This document shows positions 43,872-53,846 of a stretch of DNA of 64,000 bases, one piece after another (position 1 is the first letter of the stretch; the number at the start of each line of letters is the position of its first letter). The position numbers were made by a program, and so were the translations under genes. The stretch spans positions 558,001 to 622,000 of the forward strand of contig CAVSDJ010000001.1 in the NCBI GenBank assembly GCA_963726785.1, given 5' to 3'. The notes below the pieces were generated by a model, which did no database searches, was not told the DNA's origin, and saw only the letters and a program-made list of their open reading frames with translations. The stretch comes from DATEKX01 sp963726785 (GTDB taxonomy: Bacteria > Acidobacteriota > Blastocatellia > UBA7656).

Positions 43872-45298
43872 GCACGCGCGATCATTGATCTGTTTGAGCG
43901 TCTTTGAAGCGCTTTTAAAAGTTTAGCGTGAATGCCGCCGAACGAACCGTTCGACATTACAACTACAACATCATTCTCTTTCAATCGCGGAACGAGATGC
44001 GCGACGATCTCGTCTGGCGACGGGATGAAATAAGCTTCACGTCCATTCTGGCGTAGACGTTGAATCATCTCAGCCGGAGAGATTGCCATATCCTGTGTGT
44101 ATCGCTCAGGGTGAAACAATCCCGCGATGATTACCTGATCAGCCTGACTCAATCCATCTTCGAACGATTGCTGAAAAGATTTGATCTGCGCTGTGTACGA
44201 GCGAGGCTCGAAGACCGCTATGATTCGATGGCCGGGATATTTTGCGCGTGCCGCTACAAGCGTTTCGTGAACCGCAGTCGGATGATGCGCGAAGTCGTCT
44301 ATTACTGTGACGCCGCGAATGCGCCCGCGCACCTGCATTCGTCGTTTAACGCTTTTGAACTCGGCCATCGCTTCGGCTACAGCCTTGCGGTCGAGCCCCA
44401 TCGAGTCGCAGGCTGCGATTACGGCGAGGCAATTGCGCACGTTGAACATCCCGGCAAGCGGCGTGCGATAACGCTCGAACTCGCGGCCTTCGACTTGAAC
44501 TGTAAAGCTGGTCATCTCGCCCGTGAAATCAACATCAATCGCGCGCCATCGCGCGCCTTCTTCTGTGCCGAAGCTTTCGACCGGACAGAAGGCGCGGTCT
44601 TGTAGCTCTCTGACAACCGGAGAATCGAATCCTGCGATCAGGCGGCCTCGACCGGGAATCAGGTTTATCAAACGACTGAAGGCGAATTTCACCGCGTCCA
44701 AATCGCGGTAGATGTCCGCGTGATCGAACTCGACGTTGTTCAAGATGACAGTGTCGGGCAGGTAGTGCATGAACTTCGGCCCTTTGTCGAAGTAGGCCGT
44801 GTCGTATTCGTCGCCTTCGATGACGAAATAAGGACTGGCGGTCACTCGAAACGATGAATTGAAATTCTCGGCCACTCCGCCGATTAAAAACGACGGATTA
44901 GCTCCTGCCCGCTCCATCGCCCATGCCATAAGCGATGTGGTAGTCGTTTTGCCGTGCGTGCCTGCTACGACGATTGAATGATGACCGCGAATGAAGTTTT
45001 CCTTAACGACTGCGGCCATCGAGGTGTAATACATCTTTTCGTTGAGCGCGAATTCTATCTCAGGATTGCCGCGCGATATTGCGTTGCCGATGACGATCAC
45101 ATCCGGGCGCTCTTTGAGGTTTTCAGCCCTGTAGCCTTCGCGCACGGGAATGCCGAGCCGCTCAAGCTCAAGCGACATCGGCGGATAAACGTTTTCGTCA
45201 GAGCCTGTGACCTTGTGACCTTGCTCGACGAGCATCCCTGCGAGCGAAGCCATCGCCGTCCCGCAAATTCCAATCAAATGATAGCGCTTCTTTTCCAA
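43763..45298 (-). CDS. mpl: UDP-N-acetylmuramate:L-Ala-gamma-D-Glu-meso-DAP ligase
   Basis: About 511 residues from TTG 45298, preceded by GGGAGA; no ATG fits because homology begins at KRYHLIGICGTAMASLAGML. Mur ligase motifs: P-loop VVAGTHGKTTTTSL, VIEGDEYDTAYFDKGPKF, LNNVEFDHADIY, GMFNVRNCLAVIAAC and DDFAHHPTAVHETL. It reattaches recycled tripeptide to UDP-MurNAc, implying meso-DAP peptidoglycan. The protein continues about 45 residues past the usual end (SNGSFGGIHAKLLKAL) into the DUF1232 gene; this tail could be an indel artefact. Confidence 0.93.
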   Translation of the reverse strand: MEKKRYHLIGICGTAMASLAGMLVEQGHKVTGSDENVYPPMSLELERLGIPVREGYRAENLKERPDVIVIGNAISRGNPEIEFALNEKMYYTSMAAVVKENFIRGHHSIVVAGTHGKTTTTSLMAWAMERAGANPSFLIGGVAENFNSSFRVTASPYFVIEGDEYDTAYFDKGPKFMHYLPDTVILNNVEFDHADIYRDLDAVKFAFSRLINLIPGRGRLIAGFDSPVVRELQDRAFCPVESFGTEEGARWRAIDVDFTGEMTSFTVQVEGREFERYRTPLAGMFNVRNCLAVIAACDSMGLDRKAVAEAMAEFKSVKRRMQVRGRIRGVTVIDDFAHHPTAVHETLVAARAKYPGHRIIAVFEPRSYTAQIKSFQQSFEDGLSQADQVIIAGLFHPERYTQDMAISPAEMIQRLRQNGREAYFIPSPDEIVAHLVPRLKENDVVVVMSNGSFGGIHAKLLKALQRRSNRSMIARAQAFASSPADSSVMTVNRPLGSMRPCKTFLSRLGMK

Positions 45299-45369
45299 CA
45301 ATGTTCTCCCTGTGATCGAGTAAGATGTGAGTATAGCTGCGCGAATTTTCTTTGAAAAGTTGCGAGGGT

Positions 45370-45390
45370 GAATGCGCCTTGCGCGCATTC
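45370..45390. terminator. Short hairpin upstream of mpl
   Basis: GAATGCGC (45370-45377), 5-nt loop, GCGCATTC (45383-45390), followed on the plus strand by TTT. It lies between the divergent mpl and BNR-protein genes; role uncertain. Confidence 0.35.
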
Positions 45391-45467
45391 TTTATGTGTG
45401 AAAGAATTTTTCGCCGACATTGGAGTTTATCGCGAGCCAACAGGTAATTGATTTTCAGGGGGAAGAT

Positions 45468-47649
45468 ATGTTGATCGTCAGGTCTGCAATCATAGCGCTG
45501 CTCGTATTTTGTCTTATGGGCATATGTCCATTAAGCAGCGCGAATCGAGCGAGGGTTTTATTTGAAGTCCCGCCTGTCGTAACCGAGGCATCATTACTTT
45601 CTGCGCTTCAATCAGAACCGCGTAACGAGCCTTCGATAGCCATCAGCCGCACTAATGCTCAGGTCATCGTCGCTACGTCGAAATGGTTTGACACCACGGA
45701 CCAGCCAGCGGGAAGAGCTAATAATAGAACCGTTTATTATCACTCGTCCGATGGAGGTAGCACCTGGGGTACAAGCGTGCTCGGACTGGAAACCCCGCAG
45801 AGAACGTGGAGTCGAGCATCGGGCGCGACAGTCGTATCAGACCTTGATGGCAATTTTTATCTCGGCGTAGTGATGCGCGATAACGCCAGTTTTGATAGCG
45901 GCGTTTATATCTTCAAATCTATAGACGGCGGGCGAACATTTAATAATCCAATTCCTGCTATTTTTGATATCGGAAATCTGTCGGCGGTCCAAAAGTTCGG
46001 ATAAGTGCTATATCACGGTAGACACATCGCCTACCAGCCCGTTCAAGAATACGGTTTATGCCGTCTGGTCAAGCACAGAGCCTACTCGCAAAGTCATTCT
46101 TACGAATCACCTCAAGCCGGGCGAGACGAGTTTTTCAGAGCCCAGAACCATCAGCCACAACGGCGATATGCGCGGGCCTTCGCTCACGACAGGGCCGAAT
46201 GGCGAGCTTTATGCCGCATGGGAAGGGATTGGAAATCCAAGGGTGATATTGTTCAACGCTTCGACGGATGGTGGCGACACGTTCCTGCCACTGACAGCCA
46301 CGCCGGGAATAGATTTCAAAGCTCATGCATTCGTCGGCGCGTTGTCGGAAATAGGCACTCAAGGGTTTGTGATCAGGCCGGTTCCTCGTATGAACAGCTT
46401 TCCGGTCATTGACGTAGACAGAAGCAACGGGCCGCATCGCGGAATGATTTATATCGCGTGGGCTGAGACAACTAACGGATCGGATTCGGATGTTTTTATC
46501 AAAAGGCTGACGCCTCCCGATGGGCATAAGCCCGAAGTAAGCCCCGTGGTGAGAGTCAATGACGGGCCGACCGCAGACCAGTTCTTTCCCTGGTTGAGCG
46601 TTGACCCGAAAGATGGAACAGTCGAAGTCGCTTTCTATGACCGGCGAAATGATCCGGCTGGAAACACAATAGATGTCTATTTCGCGCGCTCGACGAATGG
46701 CGGCGTCAGCTTTGATGAAAACAAAAGGCTTAGTTCCGCAAGCTCAGATGCGCGTGTTCAAGCCAATATTCTTGGAAGCAATTTAAGCCAGATAGGGATT
46801 GGCGATTTCATAGCCCTTCATGCGTTGAATGGGAAAGCTTACTTGCTCTGGACAGACACCCGACGGGAGAGACAGGAAATCTTTTTCGGCAAGATTGATT
46901 TCGAGCCATCTTCGGATGACGGAGGTGGCGGAGGAGGAGGCGGCGGCGGCAATGAGCCTGCGAATGATAGTTGTCAAACGCCGCGTGTTATTTCATCGCT
47001 GCCTTATCAGGATGAACTCGATACGAAGAACGCCACTTCCGCTGCGGATGACCCTGCTTCTTGCGCGGGGAATCAGGCTCAGAAAACTGTTTGGTACTCA
47101 ATCACACCGAGCGTTGATACTGTTTATGGAATTGACACGCTGGCGAGCGATTACGACACAGTTGTAAGCGTCTTCACAGGAGCTTGCGGATCGCTCACGC
47201 CTGTGACCTGTAATGATAATTTTGAAAATGCTGGCAACTCGCCGACCCGTTCTTTGCTTACTTTTGCTGCAACGGCTGGCGTGTCTTATCTTATCGAAGT
47301 GAGCGGGAAGGGAAGCGGAGGCATTCTTAAATTCCGCCTGGGCCATCCCACTATTACACGCGTTGAATACACCACGGCACCAGATGGCAGCGATGCCTTG
47401 AAAATAACAGGTGCAGGTTTTGTGAATGGCGACGCGCAGGTAATTGTCACCAAAAAAGGCGATGATAACGCTATGACTACAATTTTCTTTATCGCGCCGA
47501 TTCAGGGCGATAATACTGCTACTGCGATGTTCGCGACGAAGAAGAAATTAAAGAAGCTCGTCAAAAAGAAAAAGACAGTCGAGGTTCGCATAGAAAGCCC
47601 TGCGGCGAGTAGTCGGCGGTCAAATATTTTTTCGTTCACACGCCAATAA
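45468..47649 (+). pseudogene. Secreted BNR/sialidase-like propeller protein with PPC- and IPT-like C-terminus, one frameshift
   Basis: ATG 45468 follows GGGGGAAG. Signal peptide, then BNR/Asp-box repeats (SSDGGSTWG; SIDGGRTFNNP; STDGGDTFLP; STNGGVSFDEN), marking a six-bladed propeller as in sialidases and their non-enzymatic relatives. The frame breaks near 45985. After the propeller comes a run of about ten Gly, then a PPC-like beta-sandwich (NDSCQTPRVISSLPYQDELD ... VWYSITPSVDTVYGIDT) and a C-terminal IPT/TIG-like module (VEYTTAPDGSDALKITGAGFV). About 726 residues. Sialidase activity is not supported by visible catalytic residues; a surface or glycan-binding role is possible. Confidence 0.78.
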
Positions 47650-47660
47650 AAAGTTTTGGT

Positions 47661-48654
47661 ATGAAAGCCCTCAAGTTTGACGGCAATCTCAGATTCGTCA
47701 ATGATGCGCCTGTGCCCGGACGCGAAGGCGAAGCTCTCATACAGGTGATTCGCGCGGGAATTTGCAACACCGACCTTGAGATCGTAAAAGGCTATGCAGG
47801 ATTTCATGGCATCCTCGGCCACGAATTCGTCGGGCGTGTAGTTGAATCTCCTGACGCTTCGCAGGTCGGGCGTAGAGTAGTCGGAGAGATAAACGCGGGA
47901 TGCGGCAATTGCAAATTATGCCGCGCGGGCGATTCCAGGCATTGCGCGTCTAGGACTGTGCTCGGGATCAAAGCGCGCGATGGCGCGTTCGCCGAATACC
48001 TCTTGCTTCCGCCTTATAACCTCATCGAAATCCCCGATACACTTTCCGACGAGACGGCTGTTTTTGTCGAGCCTCTTGCCGCCGCATTCAACATACTGGA
48101 GCAGGTAAACATAACATCATCAACTAGAGTGGCCGTGATAGGTGACGGCAAGCTTGCTCAAATGATCATCCGTGTTATTGCTCTACGAGGCTGCGCGCTC
48201 ACTGTAATCGGAAAGCACGCAGCAAAGCTCGCGCTCGCAAGAGATGTTGGCGCGCGCTCGATTCTGATAAGCGACACCAGCAAGCAAAACGCAGTTGATG
48301 ATTTCTTGGAAGCCTTGGAATTGAAAAACGAATTCGATGTAGCGATTGAAGCGAGCGGCTCGCAATCAGGTTTGCCGATGGCGCTCAATCTTGTTCGCCC
48401 TCGCGGAATCATTGTTTTGAAGTCTACTCATCACGCATCCACTTCCTTCAACGCGTCTCTTATAGCGATCAACGAGATAACGATCATAGGCTCGCGCTGC
48501 GGGCGATTTCGTCCTGCCGTAGACCTGCTTGTCAATGGCGACGTTGATGTCCGCCCCTTCATTTCAGATGAATTACCCATAGAAGATGGCTTGCATGCGT
48601 TTGAGAAAGCCGCTGCGGCCCTCCAGCCTGAAAGTGATTTTAACCATTTCTTAA
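47661..48654 (+). pseudogene. Zinc-dependent medium-chain alcohol dehydrogenase, 3' frameshift
   Basis: About 330 residues. MDR/ADH features: catalytic zinc ligands in GICNTDLEI and GHEFVG, structural zinc Cys cluster CGNCKLCRAGDSRHC, Rossmann motif VAVIGDGKLAQM. Similar proteins are annotated as threonine/sorbitol-type dehydrogenases; substrate open. Near 48620 an extra base in GCGGCCCTCC shifts the frame; removing it gives A-A-P-S-S-L-K-V-I-L-T-I-S and a stop at 48652-48654, the normal family end. Without that correction the frame runs into the HU gene. Confidence 0.88.
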
Positions 48655-48728
48655 CACTCTCGGCTGCACACCAGGACTTGAATCCGGCTCCCAGAACCGA
48701 TTTCAAGGCATCCACTCAAAGAAAGATA

Positions 48729-48758
48729 TTGACATGCTTTGCTTTCAAGTGCTATAAA
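48729..48758 (+). promoter_or_regulatory. Sigma-70 promoter of the HU gene
   Basis: Perfect TTGACA (48729-48734), 18-bp spacer, TATAAA (48753-48758); start site about 60 bp before the HU ATG. Confidence 0.75.
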
Positions 48759-48824
48759 CGCGCCGAGATGGCTACCACATATTGTGGAAGCTGCTCTAGC
48801 AACCTACGATATTTTGGAGGCCAA

Positions 48825-49109
48825 ATGAATCAAGGAGACTTGATCGAGAAGGTAGCAAACGCAGCTTCTATCAGCAAAGCAGAAGCCGAGCGCGCCATCA
48901 ATGCGGTAAAAGAAGCTATCACAGACAGCCTGCGCAAAAACACGAAGGTCACACTGGTTGGGTTCGGTACATTCGCTGTTTCTCACCGTAAGGCTCGGCG
49001 CGGGCATAATCCTCATAGCAGCGAGGCAATCAAGATTCCAGCAACAAAGACTGTTCGCTTCAGCGTAGGAAAGCAATTGAAGGAAGCAGTGAACAAACGA
49101 AAGAGGTAA
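48825..49109 (+). CDS. hup: DNA-binding protein HU
   Basis: 94 residues from ATG 48825 with GGAGG 4 nt upstream. Full HU/IHF fold: QGDLIEKVANAASISKAEAERAINAV helices, VTLVGFGTFAVSHRKARRGHNPHS (beta arm; GFGTF core; the arm usually has R-x-G-R-N-P, here R-G-H-N-P), IKIPATKTVRFSVGKQLKEAVN. Histone-like nucleoid protein, homodimer, bends DNA. It has its own promoter. Confidence 0.96.
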   Translation: MNQGDLIEKVANAASISKAEAERAINAVKEAITDSLRKNTKVTLVGFGTFAVSHRKARRGHNPHSSEAIKIPATKTVRFSVGKQLKEAVNKRKR

Positions 49110-49382
49110 TCAGTCTAATTTCTGCCACTCTCCCGTATTCGAAGATCATACATACCCTGCATTTAGCCAGCGACTGCTACAACGCGCCCTAATTTGCTCG
49201 CATCACATAAATGCACTAAAACGTGCGCTAGTAAACTGAAAGGGTGTGCGCTCGTCGAAACGCTTTTTTCAGTTGAAGGGCTAAGTGGAAATATAACGGG
49301 ACTTGCTGGCATGTAAGGATTTGGAATAAGGATTGCCTTTATTCTTAATCGTGCATCGGGCTTGCCGACGGTGGAGGGTAAA

Positions 49383-49589
49383 ATGAAAAAAGAGTTTTTC
49401 AGGCTGGCTTTGAATGCTATTCTAGTTGCATCATTTTCGACGGGTCTCGTTCTAGCAGAAGAGAAGCCGAAAAAGGAAAAAATACAGATCGTCGTGGTCG
49501 AAAAGAAGGACAATAACAAATCGGGCAATAGGGGTGAACAAAAAAAGAAAAGCCCCGCCACAGTGATCGTCAATAACAGTAGTCTGTAG
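49383..49589 (+). CDS. Small secreted Lys-rich protein 1
   Basis: 68 residues from ATG 49383 (GGAGGG upstream). Signal peptide (KKEFFRLALNAILVASFSTGLVLA) then a short mature part of Lys, Glu and Asn with a hydrophobic strand (IQIVVVEKK) and the end ATVIVNNSSL. No family recognised. A second small secreted basic protein follows 15 bp later. Confidence 0.65.
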   Translation: MKKEFFRLALNAILVASFSTGLVLAEEKPKKEKIQIVVVEKKDNNKSGNRGEQKKKSPATVIVNNSSL

Positions 49590-49604
49590 GATGGACGCGA
49601 TCAA

Positions 49605-49808
49605 ATGAAAAAAGTTGTTTTAGCCATAACGCTCGCTCTGTTTGGTGTAACCGCTCTTGGCACTCTGCCGTCGGACGCTGTGATGGTCTATGCTCAGAAG
49701 AAAGGCGAAGATAAAAAGAAAGACCCGCCAGGGCCTCCTGTGGTCAGAGATAAGGGCCGTGATTCGAAGCCCAAAGATCCGCCGAAGAGAGATAAAAAGC
49801 CGGAGTAG
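49605..49808 (+). CDS. Small secreted Lys/Pro-rich protein 2
   Basis: 67 residues. Signal peptide (KKVVLAITLALFGVTALGTLPSDAVMVYAQ) and a mature chain of about 35 residues that is nearly all Lys, Asp, Arg and Pro (KKGEDKKKDPPGPP ... DPPKRDKKPE). Disordered, highly charged. Probably translated with the preceding gene. Function unknown. Confidence 0.65.
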   Translation: MKKVVLAITLALFGVTALGTLPSDAVMVYAQKKGEDKKKDPPGPPVVRDKGRDSKPKDPPKRDKKPE

Positions 49809-49818
49809 TTCTTTCGTA

Positions 49819-50178
49819 TTACTTCTTGGTGAAGCTTGCCAGTGCTTCATCCTCATCAGAGAAAATCTCAAACACGCCGTCGAGTTTTGAAATTGCAAGA
49901 ATATTTCTGACTGACTGAGAAGGGGAAAGAAGTTTAACATGCCCCTTTTGCTTGAGGACTGAGCGGTAGCATTTAATAAGGCTTCCAACGCCCGTGCTGC
50001 TGATATAGGTCACGCTCCTGAGATCGAGCAGGAACTCGATTTCATCTTTCTCAACAAATCCCTGAACCATTTCGAACAGCTGGTCCGGTCCGTCTCCGGG
50101 ATCAAGTCTCCCGGTTATCTTAATGATGCGAATATCTCCTATTTTTCTGCTGATTACTTTTGTTGGGCGTCTCATCAT
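49819..50178 (-). CDS. STAS-domain anti-sigma factor antagonist
   Basis: 119 residues: IRIIKITGRLDPGDGPDQLFEMV, FLLDLRSVTYISSTGVGSLIKCYRSVLKQKGHVKLLSPS. The phosphorylatable Ser of the antagonist loop is present (YISSTG), so this is a standard SpoIIAA/RsbV-type partner-switch protein. No kinase gene is adjacent; the RsbW-like gene at 3357 is a possible partner. Confidence 0.92.
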   Translation of the reverse strand: MMRRPTKVISRKIGDIRIIKITGRLDPGDGPDQLFEMVQGFVEKDEIEFLLDLRSVTYISSTGVGSLIKCYRSVLKQKGHVKLLSPSQSVRNILAISKLDGVFEIFSDEDEALASFTKK

Positions 50179-50413
50179 AATTACTAACTCTTGCTTGAAT
50201 AATATGGATTAAGGATTGAAACGCAGCCCCGCCGTTCTCAATCACAGTTAATTCATTCCGCCATAGTTTGAAGATAAAATGGGCCCGTGCGGAACCGGCC
50301 AATCATATTACATCATTAATACCCTGGTAACAAGTTCGTCCAAGAAACGCTACCTTTCGATGATTTTGGCATTCATTAAAAGTGTGAAGCGATTCAGATT
50401 TTGAAAGAGGTAT

Positions 50414-50485
50414 GGGCGCTACTGGACTCGAACCAGTGACCCCTGCCGTGTGAAGACAGTGCTCTACCAACTGAGCTAAGCGCCC
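50414..50485 (-). tRNA. tRNA-Val (anticodon CAC)
   Basis: A complete 72-nt cloverleaf on the minus strand: 7-bp acceptor (GGGCGCT/AGCGCCC), D-stem GCTC/GAGC with an 8-nt loop, anticodon stem CTGTC/GGCAG with loop TTCACAC (anticodon CAC), T-arm ACTGG-TTCGAGT-CCAGT. CCA is not encoded. Confidence 0.93.
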
Positions 50486-50526
50486 CTTTCGCGGAAAAAA
50501 AGATTACCAGATGGACAAAGGATTTT

Positions 50527-50568
50527 CCACCCGTTCATCACGTCTCAGTTGAGATGATGAACGGGTGG
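50527..50568. repeat. Hairpin between tRNA and matrixin gene
   Basis: Perfect 14-bp arms (50527-50540 and 50555-50568) with a second 5-bp inner stem (TCTCA/TGAGA). It lies just past the stop of the matrixin gene; no T-run on either strand, so terminator function is plausible but not certain. Confidence 0.55.
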
Positions 50569-50582
50569 AGTGCGCGAGCGGC

Positions 50583-52390
50583 TCAGAAGATAAAGACAGT
50601 AGAGCGGGTATCACCATTTTGGATAACGAGCTGATTTGTTCCTGTAGGCCCAATAGGCCGCTTCCCTTTGTAGAATAGCTCGTCCTTAGCGAATTCTCTC
50701 GGCACGTAGACAATTCCATTGATAATGATTATGGAGCTTTGATTGAAATTATCTCCATAAACATAGAACTTCTTCTTTTTCACCTTGACTTTATTAATTA
50801 CCGGCACGGTCGGTGCGCTGCTATTCGCGCTGAGTATTTGTATCGAAACAGGCCTCGTGTCTATACCCGAAGAGGATTCTGTTGAATCAGCAACCCGCAC
50901 GGTAATAAGATACGAGCCAGCCTTGCTAGGCGTACCTTCGATCACCCCGCCCGACGAAAGGCTCAGCCCCGGTGGCAATCCTCCGAACAGAGTCCAACGA
51001 TAGGGTGGCGTGCCTCCAGTCGCTGTTAGCGATTGTCTATAAGTTTTTCCAACCGTACCGCTGCCAAGAGAAAGACTGGTGATGGTTACAGGTGAAGGTG
51101 TACCACCCCTCCGCCGCCGCCACCTCCTCCGCCACCGCCGCCACCGCCGCCCGGCGATGCTGGGTAGAGTGTGAGGACGCCTGATTTATCATCAGTGCCC
51201 AACACGGCATCGCGGCCATGTCCGTGCGCAGTGGCCCACATGATGGCGCTCGCATCACCGGAGTGGGCTAATCCTATAGAATGACCTAATTCGTGGCAGG
51301 CGACCTCGGCTAAATTGGCAGATGTGCCCAAGAAGCAATTCATGCCTTTATTGAACACAACATCGGATTCGACCATGCGAAGATATGTTTTTCCACCAAC
51401 TTGAGAAGGTTGATTGACATATTGCGCGGAGGTGGTTGCAACTACACCCGAACAACCAACCGGCGTATCGAGCTGGCCCAGGCAATCTCCGAATGAAATG
51501 GTGTTAGTGCTATCTGCGACCAGTCCGCAATTGCCGGTTTGGCCTGAAATCTGGAGGCGTATACTAGACCCGCTCTGCGTAGCCCACGCGCTCATTGCGC
51601 GATCAAGCTCGGCTGTCGCTCCTCCGGCAATAGGTGAGTTGTTTGGATTTAGAAGGAACGAAACGGCCTGCCCGGAATCTGGCTCCGTCCATCGGATGCC
51701 ACTGCCTATCAGCGCAAATTCCGGGCTGAATCCTTTAGCCGCTTTTTTCTTGCGCGCATACTCTGGCGGGATTGCGACAACAGTCTGGTCGGCTTGATCT
51801 GAATCAATCCCTGCTATTTGAATTGGTGCGCGATTGAGGCGGTCTTCGATATTTCGAACGTATGAATCGAACGGAGCGCGATTGGTTATTGTTTCGTTAT
51901 CTGAGCGCGAAAGAATTTCAACCTCGTTTGCATCTACTTCGCGGGTGACAATCTTCCTTCCCGTCGTGCTTTCTTCGACAATCGAAAACATCCCCATGAA
52001 AGCGTGTGCAACATGCAATGTTCCGTCCGATCCCGTATTCAGATAAAGCAGTACTTGCTGGCCGCGCGTGAATTGCGGCTGGCCGTTGACGCGTAAGGCT
52101 TCGGAACCAGCTATGCCGCCAAGCTGCTTGAGCACAAGAGTCCGCCCTGACAGACTTCCTTTCAAAAAGCGATCAGTCCGCACTTCGACATAAGTCCAAA
52201 TGGCTGTGTGCGCGTCATCCCAATCGCTGATAACCGAGCGCACGCTGCCTGTAATAATGAAACGCGAATTTGATATTAGTTCGTTGTCGGAGAGCATCAC
52301 GACCGTAGTCGCTTTGGAGGGAAACGCGCAGAGACAAAGCGCAATAAGTGGAAGCGCTATTCGAAATAGTTTCCTGCATCGCTGATTCAT
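50583..52390 (-). pseudogene. Secreted matrixin-type metalloprotease with poly-Gly linker, Ig-like and IPT-like domains; one frameshift
   Basis: Signal peptide 1-27, a pro-domain-like region of about 200 residues, then a matrixin catalytic domain with the zinc motif HELGHSIGLAH (366-376) and the Met-turn SAIMWA (Met384). A poly-Gly run of about 15 follows, where the frame breaks near 51105. The next frame continues TPSPVTITSLSLGSGTVGKTY and a putative Ig domain (GTPPYRWTLFGGLPPGLSLS ... GVIEGTPSKAGSY), then an IPT/TIG-like C-terminus (VKVKKKKFYVYGDNFNQSS) to 50583. About 600 residues. Zinc endopeptidase acting outside the cell. Confidence 0.85.
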
Positions 52391-52835
52391 CTTGATACCT
52401 CAAACCCTTTCAATACGGCTTGGCTGGAAAACTAATGCTTGCCCGGTCGGAGGCAGGTCTGAGCTTCGCGCGTTGACTGCGTAACTAACCATCAACCTGA
52501 ATAAATAACCGGACAGGCTCTGAATATGTTCGAATCTGAAATGCAATCCTTCAAGTGGTAAATCATTGCAACGGGGGTGTTGCTCCACTGGTCTATCGCT
52601 CAATGCTTTCAAACATGCTACGCGCGCATTGAATCATAGCTGGATACGCATGTCAAGAATCAATGCCTGCTTCCTGCGTTAAATAATTCTTAGAAAACAA
52701 ACGTGCTTACATTTCCTGCGAAGGACGTGGGGCCACGTCACTCAATCGGGGCATTGGGTAAATTGGGGCGAGCAGGAATTGCCCACCCCTCAGTTAATGA
52801 CTGCAAAGATTTCTTATCAAAGTTTTGCGCTCGAA
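52391..52835. other. Intergenic region upstream of the matrixin gene
   Basis: Contains a possible minus-strand promoter (TTGACA at 52656-52651, 17-bp spacer, TTCAAT at 52633-52628), implying a leader of over 200 nt for the matrixin gene. No ORF or repeat recognised. Confidence 0.35.
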
Positions 52836-53639
52836 TTAGCGGCGATTATTCCTCTTGCCATTAATCAGCGACCATATTGCGCCGCCGCCGCCGCCTAACG
52901 CTGCTCCTGCAAGAGCGCCGCGCTTGCCGCCCGCAAGAGCGCCGATAATCGTTCCTGCGCCTGCGCCGATCAATGATTTTGTCACAACGCTCTTCGTTGA
53001 GACGCGACGATTAAAGGCGCGTGCGGGTTTCTTCTTAAGCGCCAGATATGTGCCTGTGCCGCCGCCTGCGAGTGCGCCGATGAGCGCGCCTTTCCTGCCG
53101 CCGATAGCGCCGCCAAGCCCTGCGCCTGCCGCTGCGCCGCCGCCTATCAACAACCATTTGCGTGCGTTCTCGCTCAGGCCGTTATCAACACGCGAAGCGC
53201 GATAGTCATTATTGTATGATCGCTCGCCTAGAACTCGTGAGGTGCCAGCCCTGCGCGAATTCGAATAGTCTCGCCGATAGGCGCTGCCTACGGTTCCGGC
53301 TCCACAGAGGTTATTGCGCAAGTTAGCCTGCTGGCCCTGGCCATCGGTATAACCTTGATTGAATCCTTCAAGATACCCGCGCGCGTTGCTAGCCATTGAA
53401 GATTGGTCAGGATAGCCGAGTCCGGTCGCTCCGGCGTTGAACCCATCTGCATATCCTGTTTTGAAGTCCCCAACGTAAGCATCGCTGGTCGTGCCTGACT
53501 CATTTGCGGAAGTCGTGCCTACGGTGGCCACAGTACGCAATCGGCCTGCTTCCTTTGATGAACTATTATTGCTGAGCGCCAATACGCCCGCAGCCGAAAG
53601 CGTTGCTGCAAGCAGCATTGCCAAAAATCTAATTGACAT
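52836..53639 (-). CDS. Exported glycine-zipper protein
   Basis: 267 residues. Signal peptide, then a polar region with short Gly/Tyr repeats (DFKTGYADGFNAGATGLGY; YLEGFNQGYTDGQGQ), a basic linker, and two glycine-zipper segments (LLIGGGAAAGAGLGGAIGG, about 165-200; SLIGAGAGTIIGALAGG, about 222-255) separated by a Lys/Arg stretch. Glycine zippers of this type pack in membranes and occur in outer-membrane or stress proteins. The two short tyrosine repeats resemble each other and may bind a surface polymer. Function unknown. Confidence 0.8.
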   Translation of the reverse strand: MSIRFLAMLLAATLSAAGVLALSNNSSSKEAGRLRTVATVGTTSANESGTTSDAYVGDFKTGYADGFNAGATGLGYPDQSSMASNARGYLEGFNQGYTDGQGQQANLRNNLCGAGTVGSAYRRDYSNSRRAGTSRVLGERSYNNDYRASRVDNGLSENARKWLLIGGGAAAGAGLGGAIGGRKGALIGALAGGGTGTYLALKKKPARAFNRRVSTKSVVTKSLIGAGAGTIIGALAGGKRGALAGAALGGGGGAIWSLINGKRNNRR

Positions 53640-53846
53640 CGTTTACCCCCTCCTTGTTGCCGTTTGATTCAAGCTCAGACAAACTTCATCTACGCTGCAC
53701 AGTGAAATTTTTACTCTGCAGAGCGTGTCATAAAGTCATTGTTCAAGACTGTCAGTAACCCATATCTGATTATACTGGGCAACCGAATCAGTCTAAACTG
53801 CCTTTGAATCTCGCGCCTGTCCGACCATCGGCGCAGCGATCTTTTG

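Noticed and set aside
45468..46900. Active sialidase
   Set aside because: Asp-boxes define only the propeller fold; I could not identify the catalytic Arg triad or Tyr/Glu pair with confidence.
47661..49109. Alcohol dehydrogenase fused to HU in a single 482-residue frame
   Set aside because: One extra base near 48620 causes read-through. Removing it restores the family C-terminus and a stop at 48652-48654. HU has its own SD and a strong sigma-70 promoter at 48729-48758.
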